Assembly: GCA_026545225.1 (NCBI GenBank)
Contig: CM048852.1
Location: forward strand, 10,913,501-10,977,500
Length of the DNA: 64,000 nt
Source of the DNA: Cornus controversa
Taxonomy: Eukaryota > Streptophyta > Magnoliopsida > Cornales > Cornaceae
Direction: 5' to 3'
In this document: positions 1-11,381 of the stretch, one piece after another
Layout of the letters: each line of letters begins with the position of its first letter
Numbering within the stretch: position 1 is the first letter of the stretch
Translations under genes and position numbers: made by a program
The notes under the pieces: generated by a model
The model's database searches: none
What the model saw: the letters and a program-made list of their open reading frames with translations, nothing else
What the model was told of the DNA's origin: nothing

Positions 1-24
1 AAACCCAAATAGTTAAATCACTTA

Positions 25-391
25 TGATAGAGTATTTGACTCTAATTGTAAAACTTGTGATGTGAAAGTTGAGATCAAGGTCACATGGACAAGAGGTATG
101 CTTTGAGTAGGACTTTTTTATTTCCAGATAAGTCTAGGAAACTGAAGAGCCAATCTTCTACTAGGACATGTTCCCATGTTGTTGCTATAAATATAGAAAT
201 GATCCATATACCAAGGTACATAATTAATACTCTCTGAATTCCTTCACAGCTTTAAAAGCCCTTCCGATTTCTGACTTGATCGTCGGAGCATTGTCAGCCG
301 ACATCCCGCCAGTGCCCTGTCGATTACCCTTCTCTTGTCCTTTTTTATAGGTTGGCGTTTGACCTATTCGGGGTGAATTTCTGCTTCATCA
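25..391 (+). repeat. 5' LTR of the gag-only gypsy element
   Basis: It starts TGATAGAG and ends TTCATCA. A TATA-like tataaatata at 186-195 could be the LTR promoter. It is clearly alignable with the copy at 3892-4257 but carries many substitutions and small indels, so the insertion is old. Confidence 0.85.
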
Positions 392-412
392 GTTGGCGCC
401 GTCCGTGGGAAC
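392..412 (+). promoter_or_regulatory. tRNA primer binding site of gypsy element
   Basis: The motif TTGGCGCCGTCCGTGGGAAC begins one base after the LTR terminus. It matches the TGGCGCCGT(C/T)(C/T)GTGGGAA motif seen downstream of many plant gypsy LTRs. Confidence 0.7.
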
Positions 413-499
413 GATCACAAACTTGATTATTCTACACGAATCATATACGAAGCATGATGTACCTACAATTTGGGCTAGAGACTATAGCCAGACATAATC

Positions 500-745
500 T
501 TCCTACCGGTCACAATCCTCCAGCCGGACAGGATCCCCCTGTCGATCACAATCCTCTAACTAGACAGGGTCCTCCTACCAATTACAATCTTCCAGCCGGA
601 TAGGATCCCCCTGCCGGTCATAATCCTCCAATTGGACAGGATCCCCCTGTTTGTCACAATCCTCTAATCGGACAGGATCCCCTTACCAGTCACAATCCTC
701 CAACCAGATAGGATCCCCCTGTCGGCCACAATCTGCCCGTCATCC
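500..745 (+). repeat. 36-bp tandem repeat encoding a Pro-rich 12-residue repeat
   Basis: About six to seven imperfect copies of a unit like cacaatcctccagccggaca followed by ggatccccctgtcgat. In one frame they read as repeats of the type GHNPPAGQDPPV, interrupted by stop codons. This would be the N-terminal low-complexity part of gag or its leader. Confidence 0.65.
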
Positions 746-1137
746 TAGACCTTACCGGTCACAACTTGCCGACAGTAGGAGAAAGAGGCATGCAACCCCC
801 TGGCCTAGAATCCTAAATAACTAGGAATGAGTCGCAGCATTGGAATACTAGGTTCAGTAAAATACAGCAATCCTGTAGTGCCTTTCTTCTGTGGCACCAG
901 TGCCATTATGGAACCACCTCAGACCGATTGATCTAGAAGGGGATGACACAGGGTGAGACAAGTAGAGTTCCGACAGATAACGCGGCCTAGAGCCAAGTGA
1001 GAAGCGATCGAGAAGGGACAAATCCAATTCACCTAGTCCAGCCAGAGAAAGATCGTGCCTAAAGGGAATCGGGGTTTAGGACCCGTACTCATGAAAACTC
1101 AGATCATCTAGGGGAGGCTGCCTATTATGATATAGAG

Positions 1138-2120
1138 ATGCAGGACCTCAGAGCCAAGGTAGAGAGCATAGCTCATGCTATAAAAGGGAAAGACCATGCT
1201 ACAATAGAGGATCTGGTTCAGCAAACCAACCTCCTTTTCTCCGCAAGGGTAATGAACTGTCCTCTGCCCAACAAGCTCAAGATGCCCACCCATGAAAGCT
1301 TTGATGGGACTAAGGACCCACTAGATCATCTAGAGACCTATAAGGCTCTGATGCACCTCCAAGGAGTACCGGATGAAATCTTATGTCAAGCCTTTCCTAC
1401 TACATTCAAAGGTTCTACCCGGTTATGGTTTAACAACCTAAGTCAACATCTGTACGTTCCTTCAAAGAACTGAGGAAATTGTTCGTAGACAACTTTATTG
1501 CTGCCCAAAGGCACAGAAAGCCCGCCACCTATCTCCTAAACGTAAAACAGACTAAGGGGGAGTCATTGTGAGACTACATTAACCGGTTTAACAAGGAAAT
1601 GTTACAGGTCGATGCTCTGGATTACAAGGTGGCAGTTACCGCATTCGTGGGACCCTACTGCCTTCAAAGTTCTTGTACTCAATTTCCAAGCACCCTCCAG
1701 AAAGCATGTCTGAGCTACTCTTGAAGGCCCAAAAGTACATAAATGCAGAGGATGCCCTTGATGCGAAAAAGGCAGACAGAAAAATGGGAGACATTTCAGT
1801 GAGGAAGATAGAGACCCTAAGTATGGCAGAATGTCATGGGAGCAGACCGATAAAGTATCGAGTCATGATAAGGGATTCAACACCTTTGCCCCCTTAAACA
1901 CGTCAATAAGCCAAATCCTCCTCTACATCCAAGATGACTCGGCTGTGGCATAACCCCCAAAACTAAGAACTGATCCATCCAAGAGGTCCCGCAATAAGTA
2001 TTGTAGGCTTCATCGCGACTATGGGCACGATACAAATGAGTGCATAGACTTGAAAATGCCAATTAAAAGTCTGATTTGTAAGGGTCACCTACGTAGATTT
2101 GTGGCCGGTGATGAGAGGGG
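1138..2120 (+). pseudogene. Broken gypsy gag polyprotein
   Basis: The first segment (1138-1473) has a retrotransposon gag core: MPTHESFDGTKDPLDHLETY, then a Trp-containing WFNNLSQ. A frameshift near 1460 moves the reading to another frame, where gag-like FKELRKLFVDNFI follows, with a stop near 1570. Around 1987-2080 a Cys/His-rich tail (KYCRLHRDYGHDTNEC) resembles the zinc-knuckle region of this gag family. Frameshifts and stops make it non-functional, and no pol follows. Confidence 0.75.
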
Positions 2121-2589
2121 AACATAGAACCGCCATGGGACGGGGACGGTAAAGATAACAACACTCTAAGAAATCCTCTATTGGGGAAAATTAGAGTTAT
2201 CTCTGGTGGACTTGGAGACGATAGGGGGCATATTGATTAGAGACATTGGAAGGGAGGCAGTTGGCCCATCCTTGGAATGCCGAGCATTTGAGGAAGTGCC
2301 ACCAGTAAGACTTTCTTTTAAAAGTTGCATTTACTTTAATAGTTCCAGTTGAAACTTAGTTTATTATCGAGCCTTAGGAAGATAGCTTCGAGGTTTTTAT
2401 CGAATAACCCTCTATTTGTTACTAAAATATCAATAGAAGTCCTTTTTGTTTCAAAATATGTTGTTATAACTAAAACGAAAAGTGAATAAATAGCCCTATA
2501 AGGGCACATCCATATGGGGACACAGCCCTACGGGGATATGGAGGCTATACAACCTTACGGGAGCACAGCCCTACGGGGCCTATCCCTAC

Positions 2590-2985
2590 GGGGACACACC
2601 TCCAAGGAGGGCCTTTAATGAAAAAGGCAGGATGGATGAATTCTGAGAACATTATTAAAATAGCCCTACATGAGAACAACTCTATTGGGATACACCTCCA
2701 AGGAGGGCCTTTAATGAAAAAGGTGGGATGGATGAATTCTGATAATATTGTTAAAATAACCCTACGTGGGCATAACCCTATGGGGATACACCTCCAAGGA
2801 GGGCCTTTAATGAAAAATGCGGGATGGATGAATTCTGAGAACATTGTTAAAATAGCTCTATGTAGGCATAACCCTACAGGGATACACCTCCAATGAGGGC
2901 CTTTAATGAAAAAGGCGGATGGATGAATTCTGAGAACATTGTTAAAATAGCCCTAAGTGGGCACAGCCCTATGAGGACACAATCC
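2590..2985 (+). repeat. 96-bp tandem repeat array
   Basis: Four imperfect copies at a period of about 96 bp. Each holds acacctccaaggagggcc, ttaatgaaaaa and gatgaattctgagaacatt. Phase points (cctccaa) lie at about 2599, 2695, 2791 and 2887. The array lies in the non-coding 3' half of the gypsy element. Confidence 0.75.
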
Positions 2986-3240
2986 TTCGAGGGCATAGCC
3001 CTATGGGGACACCAACCTTATGGGGGCATAGCCCTAATGGGACACAACCCTCCGGGGGCACAGCCCTACGGGACACAACCTTATGGGGGTACAGCCCTAC
3101 GGGAGCACAGCCCTATGGGACACAGCCTACGAGGACACAGCCCTGCGGGGACACACCTCTTCAAAGGGCCTTTAATGAAAAATGTAGAATAATTAATCCC
3201 AAAAACATTGTCAACCGATCCTACGGGGGCACAACCCGTT
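2960..3240 (+). repeat. Short tandem repeat (cagccctacgggg-aca type, about 16-18 bp)
   Basis: Many degenerate copies of a unit like gggcacagccctatgggac, continuous with the 96-bp array upstream. The same short unit also occurs at about 2490-2600, so the 96-bp array seems to have arisen inside an older short-unit array. Confidence 0.6.
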
Positions 3241-3343
3241 AAAAGAAATTTTAGCAAATGGCGAGTAAGTCCCACCAAGGTTGTTGCATGGCTTTATCAA
3301 GAGCTGTGCTATGAAGTTTATTAATTAAAATTTTTTAACCAAG

Positions 3344-3425
3344 TGAGTCATTGGCATAATGGTTAGGGTGAGACCATTACAGCTTATTAGCTAAGGTTTG
3401 ATTCTTCAGAGTAACAATCATTTTT
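3344..3425 (+). mobile_element. tRNA-derived SINE-like fragment
   Basis: An A-box-like tggcataatggtt (about 3352-3364) and a B-box-like aggtttgattcttc (about 3394-3407) are spaced as in a tRNA-derived Pol III promoter. The piece lies inside the gypsy element between two repeat arrays. It could also be a degraded tRNA relic. Confidence 0.45.
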
Positions 3426-3444
3426 TATATATATAAATCGGGTT

Positions 3445-3740
3445 CTTATATGCCGACTAAGCGGTCGGCCCAAGAGGAGCCCGGCCAAGGGCCGGGCCCA
3501 AGAAGAAACTGGCCCAACCAAGCGACCGGCCCAAGAAAAGCCTAGCCAAGGACCGGGCACAAGATGAAACCAATCCCAACCAAGCAATCGATCCAAGAAA
3601 AAATAGGCCTGACCAAGAGCCGAGTCCAAGAAGAAACTGGTCCGACCAAGCGACCAGCCCAAGATGAGCCAAACCGAGGGCTGAGCCCAAGAGGAGCTCG
3701 GCCCAAGGCCGCATCCTGGATCCAGCTAAGGTAGGATCCT
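3445..3740 (+). repeat. About 62-bp GC-rich tandem repeat
   Basis: Four to five imperfect copies of a unit like ccaagcgaccggcccaagaa followed by gagccaaggaccgggc. It is the fourth distinct repeat class inside the gag-only element. Confidence 0.65.
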
Positions 3741-3891
3741 GGACGTGGCCGGGTCCACTCAAAAAAAAAATAGAAAACTATGGGCCATTAATCGACCGGG
3801 CTGATAGGTCAGAGGTCCATTTTTACAGCCCAATGGGCCAACTAAGGTGTTCCTAAGGATCGACGAGCGACCCTCATGAACAGGGGGCATC

Positions 3892-4257
3892 TGATAAAGT
3901 ATTTAACTCTAATTATGAAACGTGTGATGTGAAAGTTGAGATCAAGGTGACGTGGATAAGAGGTATGCTTAGTAGGAATTTTTTATCTCCAGATAAGTTT
4001 GGGGAACTGGAGAGCCAGTCTTCTACTAGGACACGTTCTTATGTTGCTGCTATAAATATAGAGACAGTCCATATACCAAGGTACATAATTAATACCTTCA
4101 GAATTCTTTCACAGCTTTAAAAGCCCTTCCGATTTCTGATTTGGATCATCGGAGCGTAATCAGCCAGCACCGCGTCGGTGCCCTATTGATTACCCTTCTC
4201 TTGTCCTTTTTTACAGGTTGGCGTTTGACCAGTTCGAGGTGAATTTCTGCTTCATCA
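3892..4257 (+). repeat. 3' LTR of the gag-only gypsy element
   Basis: It starts TGATAAAG and ends TTCATCA, preceded by the purine-rich cagggggcat. The target duplication ACTTA follows at 4258-4262. A third, inverted and truncated copy of this LTR together with its downstream flank is at 12309-12630. Confidence 0.85.
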
Positions 4258-5250
4258 ACTTAATTAGCACAACAAACAATTATATCCTAAATACAACTTA
4301 ATCGAACATCATAGTTAGTAATATTGAAAAGATTTAAGAAAAATTCCATCAGAATCATACATCTGGAAAGAGACTTTTTTAACAATTATATAGTATATAG
4401 TAAAGAGATACTAAGCTCGAGTTGGTAGAAATGTGATGTGCGTATAACCTTTGATGAGAACGAAGAGGAGGCAGAGAGAGCATCGGAGACAAAGATAATT
4501 GCCCCATTAGTTAGGGGTAGGGATGTCAATTTAACTAGACGAGCTTGTCCCTTAGTCACACGATTCACCTATTTTCTAAACTGACATACGCCTTCGCCCG
4601 CGATTTCGCGAATTGGGAGAGGATGTGGGCTAAATTCACGAATTCAATTTTCATGATTCGCGAACTCACTTTTCCAATTTGGGGATTCTGGTAGTGTGAC
4701 ACTGAACGATTGCCACATGTGCATCATGTGTATTCCCAAACAAGTTTAAACGCTTCACGGGGGGGGGGGGCGTGAAATGCATTGAATTGTTGCTACACGT
4801 ATTCCCAATGTCTGTGTGCGTGTGAAATTATGTTATTGTCATTTACAACATGTAGCCGAAAATTGCATTTTATATGGTTTGAAATCTACACTTACCACTG
4901 AAAATTTTCTTTTAATTGTTTAAAATCAACTATTTTAGTTACTTAACCATGTTCATTTAGGAAAATTATTGAATACCAGGGTTTCGTGTATGGGGGTATC
5001 TCACCACTATTAATTTTGGGTTACCAAACATATTTTTAGATTTGTGCTTTCAAAATTTCAACATCACATCTTATTTAGTGAATTATATTGTTCCAAGAAT
5101 TTGACTTGGAGATCAAAGACAAGAAGAGGACATAAAACGTGATGGCATTCACTATTTAATTTTATTTCTTAAAATAATGTGAAATAGGAGAAAAATTTAG
5201 TTGCTCTCGTTGCACCATGCACCGAGATAATCACATTAATACCCCAAAAT
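3938..5250 (+). repeat. Left arm of a ~1.3-kb inverted repeat
   Basis: The arm consists of most of the gypsy 3' LTR, a flank of about 940 bp (4258-5196) and a hairpin-bearing terminus (5197-5250). It reappears in inverse orientation at 11329-12630, in the same order and with the same LTR/flank junction. The spacer holds the Helitron remnant. Divergence by eye is modest, with small indels. Confidence 0.8.
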
Positions 5251-8200
5251 GGCTATTCATTATCACAAATATCTTGAAGAGTGCAATCAACAACTTCCAC
5301 ACAATACCTATGTTGCATAGGAACTTCATTCTAAATTATCAGTTTTGCTTTCCTAAACAACTATGCATGCAACGATTGCTTTGTAAACCCACAAATTAAA
5401 TTTTCCAACACATCTACTAGAATGTAAAATGGAGAATGTGCAGTACGACCCCTAAGTAATACCAAATGAAGCCACAGTGATAACAATGAGTCCAAGGCTT
5501 CGACATTTTGTTGCAATTGTATTATACAAAAACATTTTTCCTGTTCCAGCACCACCACTTAAGAAAAATATCATCCCATTATTTTCGAGAACTGAAGAAG
5601 TAATTACACTATAAGCAACACGTTGTTCATCATTAAGGTGATCAACATCAAGTTGAACATCAGATTGTTGTGCATCGGCTTAGAGTTGATGATGTTCCTA
5701 AATAAGTCTATTACCAACTATCGTACTCCAATTGCCAGTCAGTAGTGGCATTGGTGAAAAGTCAGTTAAACTCTTACCAGATTCTTTTAGTAGCTGATTC
5801 AGAAGATACAAACCATAATCCGTGATCTAACACTCAATTAGATTAGGAATTACAATATTTTTAGAAATTATGCAAGTAAGATCATCACACATGTGTACTG
5901 GAAATTTATTCCATAACACATCTGGTTATAGTGGGGAGCAGTGTGTCAAAATAACACTGAACAAACTCCTCAACTGATGTCTATTTTTTATAGTTGTTAT
6001 ATCTTCAAAGCATTGCACCCATTCTTCATCATCTTCTAGAAGTCCCTTTTTAACATATGCAAATTTGAATGTTTTGTGCAAGATATTGTTGATGGTCTTT
6101 AAACATTCAAAGGATCGCAATTTTTTAACAATAGTAAGTAACAAATGCAAGTAAAATCTCTCACATTCATTGGGGCTTGCAAATTACATTTTACTAATTG
6201 TAAATCCCCTCTGCCTTTTTGTCGACTTCTTTTCTTAAATGTGTCATACATAATGTTGGGGCAATTCTTGATAAGTAAATTAGCGGGCATCTTCATTGGA
6301 AGCATAGCACGCAAAAAAATGAGTAAGAGTTGACACTTCAACCTTAGCCATATCCATGATCTTATGCATTGAATTAGCTTAATTGTAAACAATATAATGC
6401 TTGCCAGGTAAATGAAGTTGTAATCGCATAACATTTGAAAGTTTTTCATGCATCAGATTGTCAAATATTTGCCAAGCAGCTTTTATCAGCCCGATGTAAC
6501 TCGCATCAAGGTATTGCTAAATCTCATCTACGTCGCCCAAAATAATTGTCGTGCGATCATGCTCTTATAAATATACTTATGAATATATTTAACACATCTC
6601 AATCCCACAAAAAATTCCACATTTATATGACAGTTAAACATTCTGGACAAATGCGGGTTATGACATAACATCTCTATTATCAACATCATGTCCCCTCACA
6701 GAATAAACGCAACCATCATTACATCATCGATATAGCGGATATCCATCTTGGCCTATACATGTTTCTTCTGAAAATTGTTTAGGGTACCTTTTAGTGCATT
6801 TACCATTTTTCATACACGATGCATACAAATTTCGAGTACTACACGACCCATGAACCATACAACTCTTGATAGTTTCAAAAAGTGTGGGATCTTCATTTGG
6901 ATATGAAAATTCAGACGACACAATTTTATCCATCTGAATTTTGCTTTGACCTTCAAGGAATATGAGTAAATGTATGTGTTGCAACCCCTATTTTTGGAAT
7001 TCAATTATGAAAACATGTCTAACTTTTTTGTCAAACACCTTATTATTATTTAACTCCATCATCAAAGTGTGTCAATTCAATTCAAAAACACGGGCAACTA
7101 AATCAGGACAATTAGTGGTAAGTTAATGTGGTAATAAAGCTGAAGTAATTTTAAACCGGTCAAGATTTGCAGTCATTGTAAGGAAAATATCTAAATGTTG
7201 ATTGTACCGAGTAATTACCATTAAATCTTAAAAGATCTCAAACATATGTCTCGGACTACCTCTGAATAAAGAAGCTAAAATTATTCCTTGCCTAACTTGA
7301 TGGGGTTCAAATCCATCTGCAGTAATATCTACTAGACCCTATTAAAGTTCGACTAGTAGTTGTATGTCTTTCATTTAGGATATTCCATTGTTTTAACTTA
7401 GGTTCCCATCCAAACTTACTGTAAAGGAACAACAAAACATAACATAAAGGCAAATAAGTTGGGTGGCATTCATTAATTCACATCAATTCATTATTTCCTC
7501 TCAAATGCACAACAATATCCCTCACTCCACTGACTTGAGTTTCATTTTCTGACAATATAACTAAACCTCATTTGCTTTTGGCAGATTATACCTACGTCAA
7601 TCTGCTATTAAAGATGGGGAGTAACGAAGATAGGTAGGTATATTTTGGTCTGCTGAATTCAATTACTATAGTATTGCAAATGCTTAGCAAAATTTATTTG
7701 AAAATGCATTATACTACAACAAAATTTTTTAATATCTTTGAGAACATCCCTCCTCATATGAGAATTTCTACGACTACGAATGTCTAAAGCCGCTTTAGGG
7801 TCATAAATGTATAACTAAGCCTAACTTGATTCCTATTCTGATTGGGGTAAAAGCGTCCTTGTACGATGTCGCAGTTCTCTATGAATGGTAAATGATGTTA
7901 GACCCTGCCACTAAGAACTTTGTCATCTATTTGAATACCCAGACTTGTAAACGCATTAGCTACATTATATTACCGAGTATAACGATGAAACAACTTTGAT
8001 TTATCATCATTACCGTCATATAATGATGTAAGTTATGGAAGGGGTGTAAGTAGGACAGATAATCGAATCTTTCCATGCAAACAACATATCCAAAAAAGAA
8101 CATGCATGCAAGATGAGTTTTTCAATTTTTCATCCATTCAGTGTAAGGCTTTACAATAAGGACATGCTACATTCATGTTAGCCAAAAAAATGCTGACCGA

Positions 8201-8900
8201 GATTATGTTTAGCCCAAAATTTGACCGTTGCATTATTACACGTGGTGTTTTGTAATTCATCACTTAGATGATGAATAACACTTGATTCATTTAATTCCTA
8301 ATCCAAGAACACACGTCGAGACTGATGCCAAGGCAAACCAGAAAAAAATCTTGGTTATACTAGAGGGTGTTCAATTCTCTCCCTATCTCGTCATAAATGT
8401 TGGGCTACTGCAGCTTTTGATGGAGGACCATGTCCTAAAATTTACTGATTTAGATTAGTAGTAAGAAATTCTTGACTAAGATTTCTGAAAGAAATATCAA
8501 AAGACACTTCTAATTGAGGTGGTGTTTGCATATTAGATGGCACATTCTCCAATGTTATCAGAGTTCTTTGTGGAGAAAAAATAGAATGCAACTGATGAGG
8601 TGTTGGTATAGTAGTTACATAAGATGTTAATTAACTGTTAAAATAATTATAAATCTTGGTTTTAACATTTTATGCTAATATTTTTAGAAACATGACAATA
8701 TGAAGATAATTACAGAAGCTTTTAATAAAATATAAGCAAAACAAAATTAATGGTAAAACACACCCCTACTATTTCCTTTCCCTTGCGTGAAGTGCTAGCC
8801 TCTGGATGTTTCTTGGCCGCCTAAAATTATTAAAAAAATTAGTACGAAATAAAAAAAATTTAATAAAAATTATAACAAAAAAAATGTAATGGGTGGACTC
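5197..8900 (-). mobile_element. Decayed Helitron (rolling-circle transposon), minus strand
   Basis: A Rep/helicase pseudogene fills 5370-8175. Read on the minus strand, the candidate 3' terminus near 5197-5240 shows the stem TCTCG...CGAGA, then CAACTAA. That resembles the hairpin plus CTRR end of Helitrons, although the base after it is A rather than the usual T. The 5' end could not be placed; 8900 is only an approximate limit of recognisable context. Confidence 0.6.
5370..8175 (-). pseudogene. Helitron Rep/PIF1-type helicase, multiply broken
   Basis: Minus-strand pieces follow the order of the Helitron protein. They are: an N-terminal zinc-finger-like CPYCKALH near 8150; the Helitron_like_N segment HIHLLIFLEGQSKIQMDK with CMKNGKCTKRYPKQF (6724-6984); LHLPGKHYIVYN and AAWQIFDNLMHEK (about 6400-6500); LLLTIVKKLRSF (about 6100-6150); LLEDDEEWVQC (about 6030); and the helicase-side [11 protein letters not shown] with [13 protein letters not shown] (5361-5558). 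Stops and frameshifts separate them. It would have been the rolling-circle replication initiator and helicase of the element. Confidence 0.85.
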
Positions 8901-9767
8901 ACCTTCCTATCTCTAATTATATTGAGCTTTGTTGTATCGTGAAAATAGGAGTATTTGACAAATTTTATCTATATGCTTAGACTCCATTGTTTTTCAATAT
9001 TCCTTAGGCTCTGAATACTTTGAAGGTTAATAGAGGCAAGTAACTGCCACTATGAAATTTTAAAAGTTTAACACTGCACAAAAATATATATGATATTTAT
9101 AACCCATCAAAGAATTGTAGAGAGCTTACCTACTTAGTCTAAACAACATTATAAAATAAGAGTAATTTTGGTAAGTGTAATCATTTTATTTTCCCTTTCA
9201 TGTTATCCAAACTAACAAAATAATATTTTTCTACAATTTTCGTAAAAGAATTTCATGCTAACCAAATGCATGCTGAAAACTTAATTTTTCTTTCTTTCAC
9301 TTTCACTTTCCACTATTTGTTCCCGTCTAACCAAACAGACCTCAATAATTATAGAATTTTCTCTCTTACCCACTTGCTCATCACTACTTTCCCTTTATGG
9401 AGAGGTAAGTGTTATTTGCCCTAATTTAAGAGTCTTTTGGTCTTTTAAATGCAGGCACATGCTAATCCTCCCATAAAGGTAGGGAAGCTAATGATACTTA
9501 TCTTTTAAATATGTTTTAAAGGATAAATGCATAAAAAAATTTGAGTTTTGGAAAAATTATTTGCATTTTCCTTGAAAAGTTATATTGACCTCTCTTAAAA
9601 CGACATGTGGTAGTCAACTCCATTAATTAATTGTCAATTTTGAACTTAGAATAATGACTTTGTGCAATGAAAAATGTTTAAGTTCTTCAAATATTGTCAG
9701 TAATTAACAAATTTTGTTATCAAATAAGGTTGTTTTAGTAATATCACATCAACTATTATTCTAATGG
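8176..9767. other. AT-rich DNA without a recognisable gene
   Basis: The stretch upstream of the Helitron Rep/helicase could hold its 5' part. I see no ORF of note. Around 9230-9340 there are pyrimidine-rich stretches and MITE-like phrasing (accaaatgcatgctgaaaac; ctaaccaaacagacctc), but no terminal repeats I can define. Confidence 0.4.
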
Positions 9768-10609
9768 TAGGGGTGAGACTTATGCGGGTTGGGTAAGCCA
9801 AGCATTAGCCCATGCCAAATCCAAGATAGTAACACCTCAACTTTTGTCAAGTCCAAGCCTCGATAAATCTATTGCATCTTAACCCGTGCCATACCATATG
9901 AGTTTTACGGAATTTTTAAGTTATTTTAAATTTTTAATAAGTTACTAGTAAAATAGAAAGTTACAAAAAAAAAATAGTTAGGCAGAATTGTCAGAGTTGT
10001 ACTTTTCCATCCATAAGATGCATGTGATGAGACCAACCACATGCATCCAATGGATGTAAAAGTGTAGGTGCAATTCTGCCTAACAATTCAGCCTAATTAG
10101 CATTGTAAAAAAAAAAATGCTAACATATATGAATTAAATACTAAAACTATATACAATTAACTTGAAATAACATTTTTCAAACTCGTGAAATTCAATAATG
10201 TTCCTTTGTATTAGAATTTGAAAAGGACTCAAAAAAAACTTTATATTCTTTATTATTATTATTTTTAAACTTAATATCAATTATTATAAATTTACATAAA
10301 ACTTTTAAAGCAATTGTGTTAATTTAAGAACTACCAAAAATATTATGCAACCAAAGAATAAATTATTCATTTTCAACTTTAACCTTATTTTATATAAATA
10401 ATATGTAGTGATAAAAATATAATTTTTTTTATTTTAGGTTATTTGGGTTGCTCAGTCTAAGTAAAATCTTTATTCAAATTTCACTCAAAACAAATTGGGC
10501 TCTAATATTTAAATCCAATCTCATAATCTCAAATACCTTATTCATACTCGTAAAATTTCGGATGTGACTCGGGTTATTCATGTTAGGATCACCCAAGTCC
10601 CACCTCTAT
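9768..10609. mobile_element. Non-autonomous hAT-like element
   Basis: The left end taggggtgagactta and the inverted right end aagtcccacctcta pair as imperfect terminal inverted repeats. The flanks tctaatgg (9760-9767) and tctatgg (10610-10616) look like an 8-bp target duplication with one base lost. The interior is AT-rich and non-coding, about 840 bp. Confidence 0.5.
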
Positions 10610-10616
10610 CTATGGA

Positions 10617-11242
10617 TGTTAACGAGGTGGGTTCGAGACGAGCCACCTCAAATCACAAACATGTCCCACAAATATAAAGTTCTTCCCAAACTCACCTCGT
10701 TGAGAAAAATAATTTAAACTTGAACAAATTTAAGATAAAGTTTTTAAAAAAATAAAATATAATAACAAAAAATTGTTAAAATGTAAAATTATCAAAAAAA
10801 TAAATAAATAAAATTTAATAAAAGAATATTTATTTATATATTTATTATTAATGGGAAAAACTAATGCTTGGCATGCCCCTAATCCAATGACTCCAAACTC
10901 TGACATGTACGTAACCAATTCCAAACTAGACAGGCCTAAGTCACATAGAGTGGGTGCGGGAGAGATAGAGGGGAGTGAAAGCGTCGATGTCTAAAATATT
11001 TTGAGAGCGGGAGTGTCTCAAGGGCGTTTGTATATTATGTATATATATTTATTTTACATAAAATATGACCATATTAATTTATTAAATATTATTTTTGGTC
11101 TATTTTATTTTAAATAATACAAAATTCCTATGATAATATATGTGCATGCATATGTAATTTAATGAACGAGTAATTATTGGTTACTTCAAAAATTCCATAT
11201 TTATAGAAATCCAATCAAAAGTTAAACTCTATTTCATAAAAA
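10617..11242. other. AT-rich DNA, no gene
   Basis: Mostly A/T runs. A GC-richer phrase, gaggtgggttcgagacgagc (10625-10644), resembles hAT subterminal sequence, but no partner end was found. Confidence 0.35.
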
Positions 11243-11381
11243 AAAAAATTTGGTTTATCTTGTTGTGCCATGCACCGGGATAATCACAGCCCTAGATACT
11301 GTAGTGGGTTCCGGCACGTGCACTACACCTAGGACTGTGATTATCCCGGTGCATGGTGCAACGAGAGCAACTAAATTTTTC
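11243..11381. repeat. Near-perfect palindrome of about 139 bp
   Basis: The core stem pairs 11266-11295 (tgccatgcaccgggataatc onward) with 11329-11360. An inner stem gtagtg/cactac (11301-11326) and an outer A/T stem (aaaaatttgg/ctaaattttt) extend it. Both halves copy the hairpin-bearing terminus at 5191-5240, so the palindrome is two head-to-head copies of a transposon end joined by about 35 bp. Confidence 0.8.

Larger units (their letters stand above)
25..4257 (+). mobile_element. Complete non-autonomous Ty3/gypsy LTR retrotransposon carrying gag only
   Basis: Two LTRs of about 367 bp bound the element, and a perfect 5-bp duplication ACTTA lies at 20-24 and 4258-4262. A primer binding site follows the 5' LTR directly, and a purine tract (about 3881-3891) precedes the 3' LTR. 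Inside are a proline-rich 36-bp repeat array, a broken gag with a zinc-knuckle-like tail, and about 2 kb of non-coding DNA made of three further repeat arrays. No protease, reverse transcriptase or integrase is recognisable, so mobilisation would have needed a partner. The gag sequence and PBS resemble the Tat/Ogre side of plant gypsy; the lineage is an inference. Confidence 0.85.
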
